A stretch of DNA of 64,000 bases from Decorospora gaudefroyi (lineage: Eukaryota > Ascomycota > Dothideomycetes > Pleosporales > Pleosporaceae), in the NCBI GenBank assembly GCA_010015605.1, contig ML975391.1, forward strand, positions 1 through 64,000, in the 5' to 3' direction. The notes beneath the pieces are model-generated. The model saw only the letters and a program-made list of their open reading frames with translations. It did not search any database and was not told where the DNA came from. Positions 33,931 through 43,085 of this stretch are shown piece after piece; position 1 is the stretch's first letter; every line of letters starts with the position of its first letter. The position numbers were made by a program, and so were the translations under genes.

Positions 33931-36245
33931 GTGGGAGAAAAAAGTCTATGCTGCGGTTTGGGAAGGGTACATGGTGATTGTCCATGGCGAGCCCCAGTTT
34001 GTAGTTTAGTGGTCTTGAGGCATGTCGGCACAGAACAAGCAACATTGATGCGTTGAAACGATACCCATGACTCCTACCATCTTGAGCGCAGAAACGAAAC
34101 ACTCGGGAGACCCTTTTGATTTATACCTAACACATTGGATGCCATACCCATCTCAAGAATCGAGCTCGCGTCTTTTGGACATTCTAACCGCTGTCTCCAA
34201 GCCACATCCTCACTATTCATATCGTACAACAAGCCAGCTGTGTACTAGGCATTTGCAAAGGAGAATATTCAGCGCAAATGGTAAGGATTCGGTCAATACA
34301 TCCATCCATCAACGAATCATGGGACTCCAGCCTTCTTTTTACCTGAGATGTCGACTAGAAGAAAGGCAGCGCCAGTCTGCACGTAGTTAAGAGGCATCTT
34401 AACGCAGGTAACACAAGAAGAACAATATTGTGTTAAGACCTACGTAGCTTTCCTACTGCATCCTACTAATTGTCTTAAGTACGACGGCAGCAGTTAAGAT
34501 AGTACGTAATAAGCATGTCGAGTTAGCCTAGAAAGAACCATAGTGTATAGAAGAATAGAATTATGCACGTATCTATAATCTAGATGCTTTTACAAAGGTA
34601 TCAACACCCGGCGATACATTCTCAACTATCGAGCGCAGCGCGCTGGATATACACAATTGTCCTCAGATTAGCTCTCCTGCTGTCCTCAGAAAGAACCTCG
34701 CAGATCGCCCATCAATCCAGCCTTTCAGCCAGACCAACAAACAAGTCCACGGGCTCCCCAACTCGGATTTGGCTTTAATGCCCCATCAGGGACATCATCA
34801 CTGGACACCATTCTCGCCCGTCTGTAAAACAGGCCCTATCCTCCCCACGTACACGCCACCCCCGGACCCACAATGCCCCCAACGACAAAGACCACGCATC
34901 CCCACACTCGCGATGCCAAAAAAGATTGGCAAAGGCGCTCGGATTGAAAACTACGTTTTTACGTCGTCACAAGCATGCACGTCCTCCAAGCTTTGTTACG
35001 GCGAGGCAGCACGGCGCTTCGACTCTTTTACTCCTTCCTCAATGCGCGGTGGGAAAGGTTGGGTGGCCGGGGTCTCAGGCGTAGGTGAACCCAGTAGCTG
35101 AAAACGAAATCACATGCGCCGCCATCGCGGTGCAATGATGGTGACGGGGTGATGTGGCTGCACCTAGTATGATGGCGCACTCCCTCCGCTTTCCATTCTT
35201 GTATGTCATGCAGTGAGGCGCGCGGGGTTGATTAGGCCCCGGCGCCGCCTTGTGACGAAGGGTTGTCGTTCACTGGGATCTGGAGCGTGTTAGCTTTGAC
35301 TCGGCCGCGACGGCGCGCGCGTGTGTATTATGTAGTGTAGATTTCGAGGGCTTTGTAAATACTTACTCGCAGCCCGGGTAGTGGGGTGGTGAGAGAAAGA
35401 CTTCGTTCGACACGCGGTTTATTATAGATAAGTTAGGCAGGCGCGCAGTCACGGGCCGCGCTAGTGACGTAAGCTGCCATTGCGCCAGACGGCGGCCCCG
35501 GGCCTGTCTTCAACACCAAGATAAGACCTACCCGAATAGGAAGTTTAGCCTTGGCGGGGCCCACAACAGACGGTGAGTCGTATATATGCTGTCCTCCCTC
35601 ATCCCCTTTATTGATCTTGCCATCTCTCATCCTACAAACAATGCGCGCGCAGCCTGCCCGAATAAAATGTAGTCCTTCTGTACCTGTGGTTCGACAGCAA
35701 GGTTATAAGAGTGCCACACCGAGTCGTGGTGGTCGTTGTCGAAATTTTCCTACTCCGTACTACGTAGTCGATTTGACACACATGCATGCGTCCGACATCA
35801 TGGCCGCTTGCCAATTTCTCCATGCAGCAAAGCCACCTAAATCGGATGCTAGAACAATTCCAACCCACTCCGCCTGCTTTCATCGACAGTTCCCGAGCTT
35901 TGCTTGTGCGGAGAACTGTTAATATGAGCGGAGACACGACCATCATTGCACAGACATGTGTTTTCACCGAGAACCCTCAAGCTTGAAAATACGATTGTTT
36001 TCGGTGGAATATGCTAGGAAGAGTAGTGTTCAGAGAAACACTGGGAGGAAACAAGAGCAAAATGCGCATGATGTCCTCGGCCACAAGACGCTCAGGCAAG
36101 AACGCCATCATCCAACCCTGTACAACGCCATCCAGTCGTTCTCGTCACCAGCCTCGACGCACCCGTCGAACTGTACAATCGGAACCGGACGAGCCCGCCA
36201 GACGCGCTTCTTCTTTGTCAAGTTCAAGTAAGAGCTGCTGTTCCC
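33931..36245. other. Long convergent interval, no supported gene
   Basis: About 2.3 kb between the tyrosinase and lectin stops. A stretch around 34380-34580 is A/T-rich with repeated TTAAGA/CTTAAC elements and a small perfect inverted repeat TAACACAA/TTGTGTTA (about 34409-34435). Several frames of 60-120 codons occur but none has recognisable content or splice signals that improve them. Confidence 0.45.
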
Positions 36246-37438
36246 CTAGAACCGGTCCCTTTGCCTCGTTCTATAGACAGTAAAGCCCACGTACGCACCG
36301 GTAAGCGCCAGACCGAACAGCACGAACTTGATGAAGAACCACGTCCAGCTTCCACCGCTGCTGTCCATCTTTTCGCGCGTCATGGACGAACCAGTCTTCC
36401 TCTCTGTGCTCCCTGACGAGGGGATTGACCCGGCCGGGTTCTTCTTGTAGAGGTTGAGTGCTTTGATATTGATGATGTCGTGGTTGTCGGAGAGTTCACC
36501 GGTTTCGGCGGAGAAGCCTAGGTAGGCGACGGGCGGCACTTTGAAGTTTGCGACCTCGAAGCATTGCGTCCACTCGTCTACGGCCTTGTATTGGAGCTCG
36601 AGTTTGAGGGACTGCTCTTGGAAGTAGGTGAGCCGGGCTTTGGTGGGAACTTGGGCGTTGCGGATGCCGCGGGCCTGCGCATTGATTAGTCGGGCATGTC
36701 TCCATGACAGGTTGCGGTAGAGTACGCACCGAGCAACCAGCAACCTCATTGGCCTTGCCATCGTTGTCCTTGTCATATGCCGTGTTTCCGTCGCCGTTCA
36801 TAACCATGATGTACGGGAAGACTGTACCGGGGCGGTTGTTCTTGTAGGTATCGAAGAAGAGACCGAGGCCCTCGAACTTGTCTGCATGGCCGAAGACGTT
36901 CCCCGGTTGCGCGCGCTGTTTGGTGAGCCACATGGCAAAGCCGTCGCCATAAAGGTTGCCCTGTCCGTGGATCTTGAACTCGAAGGTAATCTACGCGCAT
37001 GAGCTTGCATCCCGCCAGAAGCCAGTCGTGTCGCCCACCTCCCAGTTGGTAGCCGTCAGGGGCACCCTCGAGAAGAGCCAGCCATCGCGCGAAGGCTTGT
37101 CTGAAGCAAGTCGAATGTACTTATCAGTCCGAATAATTGTGTCTCCGCCAAAGTCCCACCAACGACTTTGCATGTCCGAGTCGAGGTAGGGCTACGAGAG
37201 TCAGAAAGGGTTCGATTCTTCTCATGCAAGCCTGTAAGCGACTTACTTGCTCGAGGCTGTGTGTGCGTAGCTATGCACTCGTTAGCCATCATGTCGCACA
37301 CTCGTGCACCCAGCAGCAGCAACCCACCGAGATGGCCTTGATGTCGGGATCCTCGCTCAAGCCCCCAGACCGCGCCCAGGCCCCCGTCCAGCTGCCCGCC
37401 AGCAAGCACAAACTCGTCCATGGCCTTGCCAACAACAT
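36246..37438 (-). CDS. L-type (legume-like) lectin, Emp46/47-VIP36 type cargo receptor
   Basis: Five exons on the minus strand: 37438-37328, 37270-37247 (only 24 nt), 37191-37039, 36990-36730, 36674-36246; 325 residues, the usual size. Introns are 57, 55, 48 and 55 nt, all phase 0. A signal peptide (MLLARPWTSLCLLAGSWTGA) is followed by SRWWDFGGDTIIRTDKYIRL, WLFSRVPLTATNWE, then FKIHGQGNLYGDGFAMWLT, GLGLFFDTYKNN and MVMNGDGNTAYDKDNDGK, the lectin fold with its Ca2+/sugar loops. AGCSARGIRNAQVPTKARLTYF restores across intron 4. A C-terminal membrane helix (FIKFVLFGLALTGAYVGFTV) and a short basic tail RTRQRDRF with terminal Phe follow, as in ER-Golgi shuttling receptors. It carries glycoproteins between ER and Golgi. 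Confidence 0.93.
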
Positions 37439-37826
37439 GGTCGCACCGCCTGGTCCGCTGCACGTGTCTGAGACCAGCGACCGGTATGCCCGAGCTATCG
37501 GCCGAGAACGTAGTGGCGCGCAGAAAGAATGGCAGAAGACTGTGCTTCTGTAGTGGATACTAGAATAACACGCTTCGGCCGGGTGGAGACTAATGCCGGT
37601 ATTCGAAGGGGAGAGTTCAAAGTTGAATCTTGGGATCATTGGGGTCGGAAAGGCCACTCTATCACCTCCGCGTGCTGCAGGGGTCCAGGGTGCGGGACGG
37701 CGCTAGCGAAGAGCCGCTCTTGACGTCGACAAGTTTTCGAGGAAGGCACGACCAGCACCACAAACACAGATATATATATACATATATAATATACACCCCA
37801 CACACCCACTCACACCCACTCCCACC
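37439..37826. promoter_or_regulatory. Divergent promoter region of the lectin gene and TIM13
   Basis: 388 bases. Next to the TIM13 ATG there is a TA repeat (ATATATATACATATATAATA, about 37771-37790) followed by a CCCAC-rich leader (CACCCACTCACACCCACTCC). Confidence 0.45.
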
Positions 37827-38186
37827 ATGGACTCACTCGGCGGCATGTCAGCCTTCCCCGGCGACCCAAAGACGCAGATCATGCGCCAGGTACAGCAAGA
37901 AGCTGCGATGCAGAATGCGCGCATGCTTGTCGAGGTACGCTACCCTGCATTCCTCTCCTCCCGTGTATCCGCAATCAATTGTTAACCCACTTTTCCATAG
38001 AAACTCAACGAACATTGCTTCGAGCGCTGCGTCCCCAAACCCGGTACCTCGCTCTCCAAAGGCGAAGAGAACTGCTTCACCTCATGCATGGAGAAGTACA
38101 TGAGCGCATGGAACACGGTATCCAAGCAGTACGTCGGCAGGATACAACGCGAGAATGCCCAGTCCGGTGCCGTGCAGAACCTATAA
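37827..38186 (+). CDS. TIM13: Mitochondrial import inner-membrane translocase subunit Tim13
   Basis: Two exons, 37827-37934 and 38001-38186, with a 66-nt intron; 97 residues. The small-Tim fold is shown by the twin CX3C motifs CFERC and CFTSC, separated by 16 residues (VPKPGTSLSKGEENCF region), plus MEKYMSAWNTVSKQYVGRI. The intron splits VE from KLNEHCFERC. Tim13 with Tim8 chaperones hydrophobic precursors across the mitochondrial intermembrane space to TIM22/TIM23. The sequence fits Tim13 better than Tim8, 9 or 10 because of the PGTSLS and YMSAWNTVS segments. Convergent with NUC1, 188 bases apart, both mitochondrial. Confidence 0.95.
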
Positions 38187-38374
38187 CCACGGCGCGGCGT
38201 CAAGGTGGAGGTGGCCGTGGCCAGTACGGGTATGGGAAACATGACATGAGAAATGTACTATACGCTGTACGACTAGCAGAAGGAGCTGTAAATATATGAG
38301 AACCTGTTGGGCATAGTGCTGAACGGTCATGCACAGGTCAAGACGGAATCTGACTCTTCTATCGGAAACCCCAT

Positions 38375-39379
38375 TCACTTCTTCGCAAACGTCTTCTGCC
38401 GCTGCGCATACTCCTTCACAATAACACTACAGCTCACCTCCTGACACAACCTCTTGCGCCTCTCCGCGCCCAACTTGGTCGCAAACTCCAGCCCACTGGC
38501 CCTCTCCACGGCCTCGATCGGTACCTCAAAGTCGGTCAACGGCTTATGATTCGCTATCACTGCATTCGGGAGCACGAACGCGCCCAGCGCCACCTTCCCT
38601 CCCACCTTCCCGTCTTCGGCGAAGATGACCTTGTAGAAGTGTGTGGGTACCGCGACGTTGGGTGGGTTTCCGATGACTTCGTACGAGACGCGCCACTTGC
38701 CGTCGGCGTCGCGCTTGGGGAGGTAGAGCGGGCCGGTTACGATGCGTACCGAGGGGTAGGTATGTGTGAGTCTGCGACAAAAGTCTTCAAAGTGCGCCCA
38801 GTAGTCGCGGTTGAAGCCATCGCCGACTTGCGGACACATGTTGCTCAGCGCAAAAGTGTCGTCCATGGCTTCTTGGCTCCATTTGGCGTCTGCGGCCGGC
38901 ACTTGATGGCCTCGGTCGTATCCGCTGCGGAAGTAGTCTTTGAGCTTGGCGCGAAACATTTCGGGGATGGTTATGTCCTCAACGAAGACGCTGTGTTTCC
39001 GGTCCGCGTTGCTGTTCGCTAGCGACTCGGGCGTGATGTGCTCGGCCACCCAAGACGGGTTTCTGGTCCGTCGGTCGTAGGACGATGTGAGCGAGGCGGC
39101 GGGACGGAGGTCGTTGACTGGTCCAGGAAAGCCATATTGGAAGAGGCCGTTGGGATCTACGACTGGTCTTCGCGCTGCCGCTGCCACTGCAGCTGAGGGG
39201 ATCGCAGGGGCCGAGGGTACTGGTCCTGCTCGCGCGGGCCCAGTAACTGTTGTTGTGGTCGTGGTAACGGCTGGCGTGGGCGGGACGTTGTCTCTCTTCG
39301 TCGAGTAGAGGGCCGCTGTTGCTGCTGCTCCAGCAGCTGCGCCGCCTGCTGCGATTATTGCGAGCGTGAGTTTCGACAT
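38375..39379 (-). CDS. NUC1: Mitochondrial non-specific nuclease (EndoG/Nuc1 family)
   Basis: Intronless, 334 residues. The DNA/RNA non-specific nuclease motif is DRGHQVPAAD (residues 155-164) with catalytic His158, and the metal-binding Asn lies in FNRDYW around residue 190. The N-terminus has a hydrophobic Ala/Gly-rich segment (LTLAIIAAGGAAAGAAATAA), typical of the membrane anchor that holds Nuc1/EndoG at the mitochondrial inner membrane facing the intermembrane space, then a Thr/Ala/Pro linker. It degrades DNA and RNA in mitochondria and in regulated death. All main active-site residues I can check are present. Confidence 0.94.
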   Translation of the reverse strand: MSKLTLAIIAAGGAAAGAAATAALYSTKRDNVPPTPAVTTTTTTVTGPARAGPVPSAPAIPSAAVAAAARRPVVDPNGLFQYGFPGPVNDLRPAASLTSSYDRRTRNPSWVAEHITPESLANSNADRKHSVFVEDITIPEMFRAKLKDYFRSGYDRGHQVPAADAKWSQEAMDDTFALSNMCPQVGDGFNRDYWAHFEDFCRRLTHTYPSVRIVTGPLYLPKRDADGKWRVSYEVIGNPPNVAVPTHFYKVIFAEDGKVGGKVALGAFVLPNAVIANHKPLTDFEVPIEAVERASGLEFATKLGAERRKRLCQEVSCSVIVKEYAQRQKTFAKK

Positions 39380-39810
39380 GGCGGACGAATTCGAGCTTCG
39401 AGAATGTCGAATCTCAAAAGGCCTGAGACGGGCGAAGGCACTTCTTATCAGCTACAAGGCGCTCCCACAAGTCCAGCGTCCTTTTTCGGCGCGTGAGGAC
39501 TGTCTCAGACGCGTCCCGTCGTGCTCGTATGGTTCGCTGGCGGCTTTTACCTAGCCGTCATGTGCGTTTTCTTGCCCCGGCCAGGTGAAGCGCGAGGAGA
39601 GTTCGGCGCTTACCGGATATGCACTAGTGGATACTGCAGCCGCGCTACTTTACACTTTGCCACCTGCCATCACCACTGTGCCACTTAACACTTTACACTT
39701 CTACAACACTACCACACTACCACCACGACATCAACACAACCACACTACCACCACCACCACCACCACGACATCAACCCAACCACACTTAACCAGCCCGTCA
39801 CGTCGCCACC
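39380..39810. promoter_or_regulatory. Divergent promoter region of NUC1 and CWC25, with repeats in the CWC25 leader
   Basis: 431 bases. Near the CWC25 side there is a C/A-rich leader with a 40-base tandem duplication: caccacgacatcaac(a/c)caa starts at 39721 and again at 39761, with one mismatch over at least 26 bases, joined by an (ACC)n run. G is rare in the 170 bases before the ATG. Confidence 0.6.
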
Positions 39811-40905
39811 ATGGGTGGCACGGATCTCAACCTTAAGAAGTCATGGCATCCGATGCTCTTTAAGAACCAAGAGCGGGTCTGGAAAGAAGAAAAAGCTGCC
39901 CTTGAGGAGCGCAAACTGATCGAGAAACTCCGAAAAGAACGCGAGGAAGAGAGGCAGATTGAAGAGCTCCAGAAACTGCAGGCTGAAAGCGGCGGCAAGG
40001 TCGTGACAAAGCGTGTTGACTGGATGTACTCTGGCCCAGGCGGTGATGGAGCTGGAATCACAGACGATAGGGAAGGCTATCTTCTTGGAAAGCGCAGGAT
40101 CGACAACCTCCTCAAGCCTGCCGACGACACTCAGAGCCTACAAAAAGACGCCGCAGTCGGGATTAATACTGTCAACGACACAGCCCGCGATACGCATAAG
40201 AAAATCCTTCAAGACCCGCTCCTTATGATTCAGAAGCAGAAGATGGAGATGCAGCTCAAAGCGATGAAGGATGCACAAAAGGAAGCCAAATACGCGGAGA
40301 AGCGCGAAAAGGAGCGAGAACGAAAACACAAGCACAGCCACCGGGATAGAGAGGGGGAGAGGAGCAGGGATCGCGACCATAAGCACCGCAGCAGACGACA
40401 TAGCGATCGATCGCGGTCCCCGTATCGCAGCAAGCACAGCACTCGACAGGAACGCAATCGCTCACGGTCGCCGCGTAGGAGGGAGGATCACCAGGACACC
40501 TACCGACGACGTGACCGCACACCTCCACGAAGCCATTCCGACGGCCCCGACAAGAGCACTCGACAGGAACGCAATCGCTCACGGTCGCCGCGAAGGAGGG
40601 AGGACCACCGGGACACGTACCGACGACGTGACCGCACACCTCCACGAAGCCATTCCGACGGCCCCGACAAGGCAGACCGTCTCGCCCAAATGCAGGCAGA
40701 AGCAGCGTCGCTCGAGAAGGACCGAGCTGAGCGCGTCCGCCAACAAGAGATCCGGGATGCGGAGGAGGAAGAGAAGCATAAACAGAACAGGGACGGTGGA
40801 CGACGCTTCATTTCTGGCGTCCGCGGCCAGGCTGTATCCAACATGGATCTGGGCGACGCGCTGCGCAACCGGCAGAATCACCGAACTACTGAGGATGATG
40901 TCTAG
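39811..40905 (+). CDS. CWC25: Pre-mRNA-splicing factor Cwc25
   Basis: Intronless, 364 residues. The N-terminus MGGTDLNLKKSWHPMLFKNQ and the helical KAALEERKLIEKLRKEREEE, then WMYSGPGGDG and YLLGKRRIDNLL, are the conserved Cwc25 core. Cwc25 joins the activated spliceosome for the first transesterification after Prp2. The second half is low complexity Arg/Ser/Asp-rich, with a 39-residue unit repeated twice (about residues 210-287; 40438-40554 and 40555-40671). A C-terminal ISGVRGQAVSNMDLGDALR segment follows. The repeat is unlikely to affect the core. Convergent with PRP45, another spliceosome gene, 184 bases apart. Confidence 0.93.
   Translation: MGGTDLNLKKSWHPMLFKNQERVWKEEKAALEERKLIEKLRKEREEERQIEELQKLQAESGGKVVTKRVDWMYSGPGGDGAGITDDREGYLLGKRRIDNLLKPADDTQSLQKDAAVGINTVNDTARDTHKKILQDPLLMIQKQKMEMQLKAMKDAQKEAKYAEKREKERERKHKHSHRDREGERSRDRDHKHRSRRHSDRSRSPYRSKHSTRQERNRSRSPRRREDHQDTYRRRDRTPPRSHSDGPDKSTRQERNRSRSPRRREDHRDTYRRRDRTPPRSHSDGPDKADRLAQMQAEAASLEKDRAERVRQQEIRDAEEEEKHKQNRDGGRRFISGVRGQAVSNMDLGDALRNRQNHRTTEDDV
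40438..40671 (+). repeat. 117-base tandem duplication inside CWC25
   Basis: Two head-to-tail copies (40438-40554, 40555-40671) differ by four substitutions, so the duplication is recent. It keeps the reading frame and doubles an Arg/Ser-rich 39-residue unit beginning STRQERNRSRSPRRRED. Confidence 0.95.
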
Positions 40906-41089
40906 GTGGAATGTGCTGCCTTCTTCACATACGGATGGTTTAGGATAATAATACACTTGGTCCGGCAATTACGAGATATTAAGCGACGATGTTTTGATGA
41001 TGTGCACTAAATAGTTTATCGCTCCTAACAAACTGACATGCAAAATAAGTCCAAAACGCCCCTATGGGTACCAAGTGACGATAAGCTAA

Positions 41090-42754
41090 TCAATCACTTT
41101 CATCATCCACCCTCGCGCGCTTGGCCGACCGACCACCCTCAGGCTCCTGCATACCATAGCGCTTCTCGCCCGTCTTCTCGCCCCGGACCTCATCAATCAT
41201 TTGATTAATGTTGAACGGGTCATCCGTGTCCTTCTCAAACTGCACGGGACCATCACGGGCCTCCTGCAAATCCGCACCCTTGAAGCCCTCCTTGGCCCTA
41301 CCCAAAACCTCAAACTTATTCGACTTGGTGATGCGATTGTACGTCTGCTCCTCATCCTCGCCGTCATCCTGCTGCACGGTCGGACGATAGATGCTGCTGA
41401 TAGCGTCCTGGGCTGCAAAGAGCGGCTTGTCGTAGTGGTTGTCCTCGTTGAAGCCGGCGTTGAAACCACTGGACTGGTTGAACAGACGAGAGTCGTACAT
41501 GGCCTCGCCGCTCTGTGTCGGCTTCGCAAGCCCAAGTGCTACCTTTTCGGAGATGTCGCGGTTCTGCTCGCGGGCGAGCATTTGGATCTTGCGTTCGGTG
41601 CCCATGCGTGACTGGCGGAGCTCGCGCTGGAAGTCCTCGCGACGTTCCTTGCGGGCGTCTATTCGCTTCCGGACCGCTTCTTCCTCCGAGTCGGTATCCG
41701 AGGCGCTGTGTGATCGGCGGCGGGAAACGTTGGCGCGCTCTTCTCGGGCCTGCTTGGCGAGGTTGCGCAGATGCTCTTCCTTTTGTAACTTTTCCTTCTC
41801 GGCTAGGCGCTGTTGCATGATTGCGCGCTGCTTTACCTCTTCTCGCGCGTGCCGGTCTGCGGCTTGCAGGGCCTCGCCGAACTGCGCGAACTTGTCGTTG
41901 ATGGTTATATCCTGTAGACCCCTTCCATCTGCTGCTAGACGCTTGTCCAGAGGAACCGTATACCCCTTAGGATTCTTCCAGTTACTGATCGGAGGAGGGA
42001 TCTTCCACATCTCCTGGTCTTCGGCCGTGAGCTTGCGTGGTGGGGAGTGGAGAACGGGAGGTGGCGGAGACGGCGGGCCACGCGGTATACGCTTGTGCTT
42101 GAATTTGGGCGGCTCCATGGGGTCGATTTGTCGCTGCTGAATCTTGAAAATGCGCGTCTTGCCTTGGTTCTCCCCCATTTGCGCCGTCGGCGTGTAGCGC
42201 ACAAACGTCGGCTCGTCGTTTTTGCGGCCTTGGACATTCTTCGGTCGCTGCGCGGCTGTCTGCCCGGCGACCAGGGCCATGAGTGCTTGCTCCGTCTTCT
42301 CCTTGGTCGCCAGCACAACCTCCGCACTAGGGCGCGATAAGTCCAGTTCGCCAGCATTTGCCTGTTGACGCAACGGGATGAGGTCCTTGAAGCTCGCCTG
42401 CACGATCCTTGAATCGCCGTGTCCGCGTCTCGCAATCTCGTCGTACTTGGTCTTGCCCTCTCCATCGACGCGGCGCACAAGCGCATTGGACGAGGATGAC
42501 GTGCCCTTCTTCCCCATCTCTAGCGGGTACTGCGCGACGTGCACCTCGGGAAAAGCGCCGCCATCGCCGAAATCCTCCGGCGCCTTCGGCCGCCAGCTCT
42601 GCCTGCTACCGTACGGGGGCGGGCCATTCTGCCTTCTCGCGACCTGCGTTTCGTACTGCTCCGAGCTCAGCACGCGCGTGCTGTTGGTGAGCTCCTCTTC
42701 CTCGCCCGAGTATTTTGGCTTCGGCAACGACTTCGAAAGTGTTGCGACGGACAT
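41090..42754 (-). CDS. PRP45: SNW/SKIP-domain pre-mRNA-processing protein Prp45
   Basis: Intronless, 554 residues. The SNW family signature SNWKNPKGYTVPLDKRLAAD lies at residues 257-276, preceded by PPKFKHKRIPRGPPSPPPPV and EMWKIPPPI, and followed by a Lys/Glu/Arg-rich helix (KEKLQKEEHLRNLAKQARE). Prp45/SKIP is part of the NineTeen-related core of the spliceosome and can link splicing to transcription. The N-terminal part (PKYSGEEEELTNSTRVLSSE) and YDEIARRGH also match. The C-terminus is low complexity with ERKIQMLAREQNRDISEKVALG. It ends EPEGGRSAKRARVDDESD. Divergent from the TcdA-type gene. Confidence 0.95.
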   Translation of the reverse strand: MSVATLSKSLPKPKYSGEEEELTNSTRVLSSEQYETQVARRQNGPPPYGSRQSWRPKAPEDFGDGGAFPEVHVAQYPLEMGKKGTSSSSNALVRRVDGEGKTKYDEIARRGHGDSRIVQASFKDLIPLRQQANAGELDLSRPSAEVVLATKEKTEQALMALVAGQTAAQRPKNVQGRKNDEPTFVRYTPTAQMGENQGKTRIFKIQQRQIDPMEPPKFKHKRIPRGPPSPPPPVLHSPPRKLTAEDQEMWKIPPPISNWKNPKGYTVPLDKRLAADGRGLQDITINDKFAQFGEALQAADRHAREEVKQRAIMQQRLAEKEKLQKEEHLRNLAKQAREERANVSRRRSHSASDTDSEEEAVRKRIDARKERREDFQRELRQSRMGTERKIQMLAREQNRDISEKVALGLAKPTQSGEAMYDSRLFNQSSGFNAGFNEDNHYDKPLFAAQDAISSIYRPTVQQDDGEDEEQTYNRITKSNKFEVLGRAKEGFKGADLQEARDGPVQFEKDTDDPFNINQMIDEVRGEKTGEKRYGMQEPEGGRSAKRARVDDESD

Positions 42755-43085
42755 TTTGCGTGTCGGAAGGGAAGTGTGCGTGTCGAGAGTGAGGTTGCGG
42801 ATCGTGATAGTGCAAGTGTTCGTTAGGAAGGATTAAATCATTGCGGAGGTCGCTCTTCGCCGAGCTAGGTACCTAGCGGCCGACGTCACGTGCGGCAATT
42901 CTACGATACCTGAACTTCGCTTACGACATCGACACAGTACCCAGAAGTCATCAAAAGCTAGCGACTCTGCAAAAATTCCCGGCGGCGTTTTTTATTTCTT
43001 TTAAGGTTCTGCCCATTCGATGGCCATGGAGTCCTAGACTAGAATGGGAGCTTCTTCCCGAAAAATTTGATTCTGCACTGCAACC
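42755..43085. promoter_or_regulatory. Divergent promoter (PRP45 / ct6A dehydratase) with palindrome and CRE/E-box-like sites
   Basis: 331 bases. A perfect 14-base palindrome GCTAGGTACCTAGC lies at 42864-42877. Just after it, CGACGTCACGTGCGG (42881-42895) overlaps a GACGTC half-CRE-like core and a CACGTG E-box core. The sites lie 110-140 bases above the PRP45 ATG. Function is inferred only from the motifs. Confidence 0.5.
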
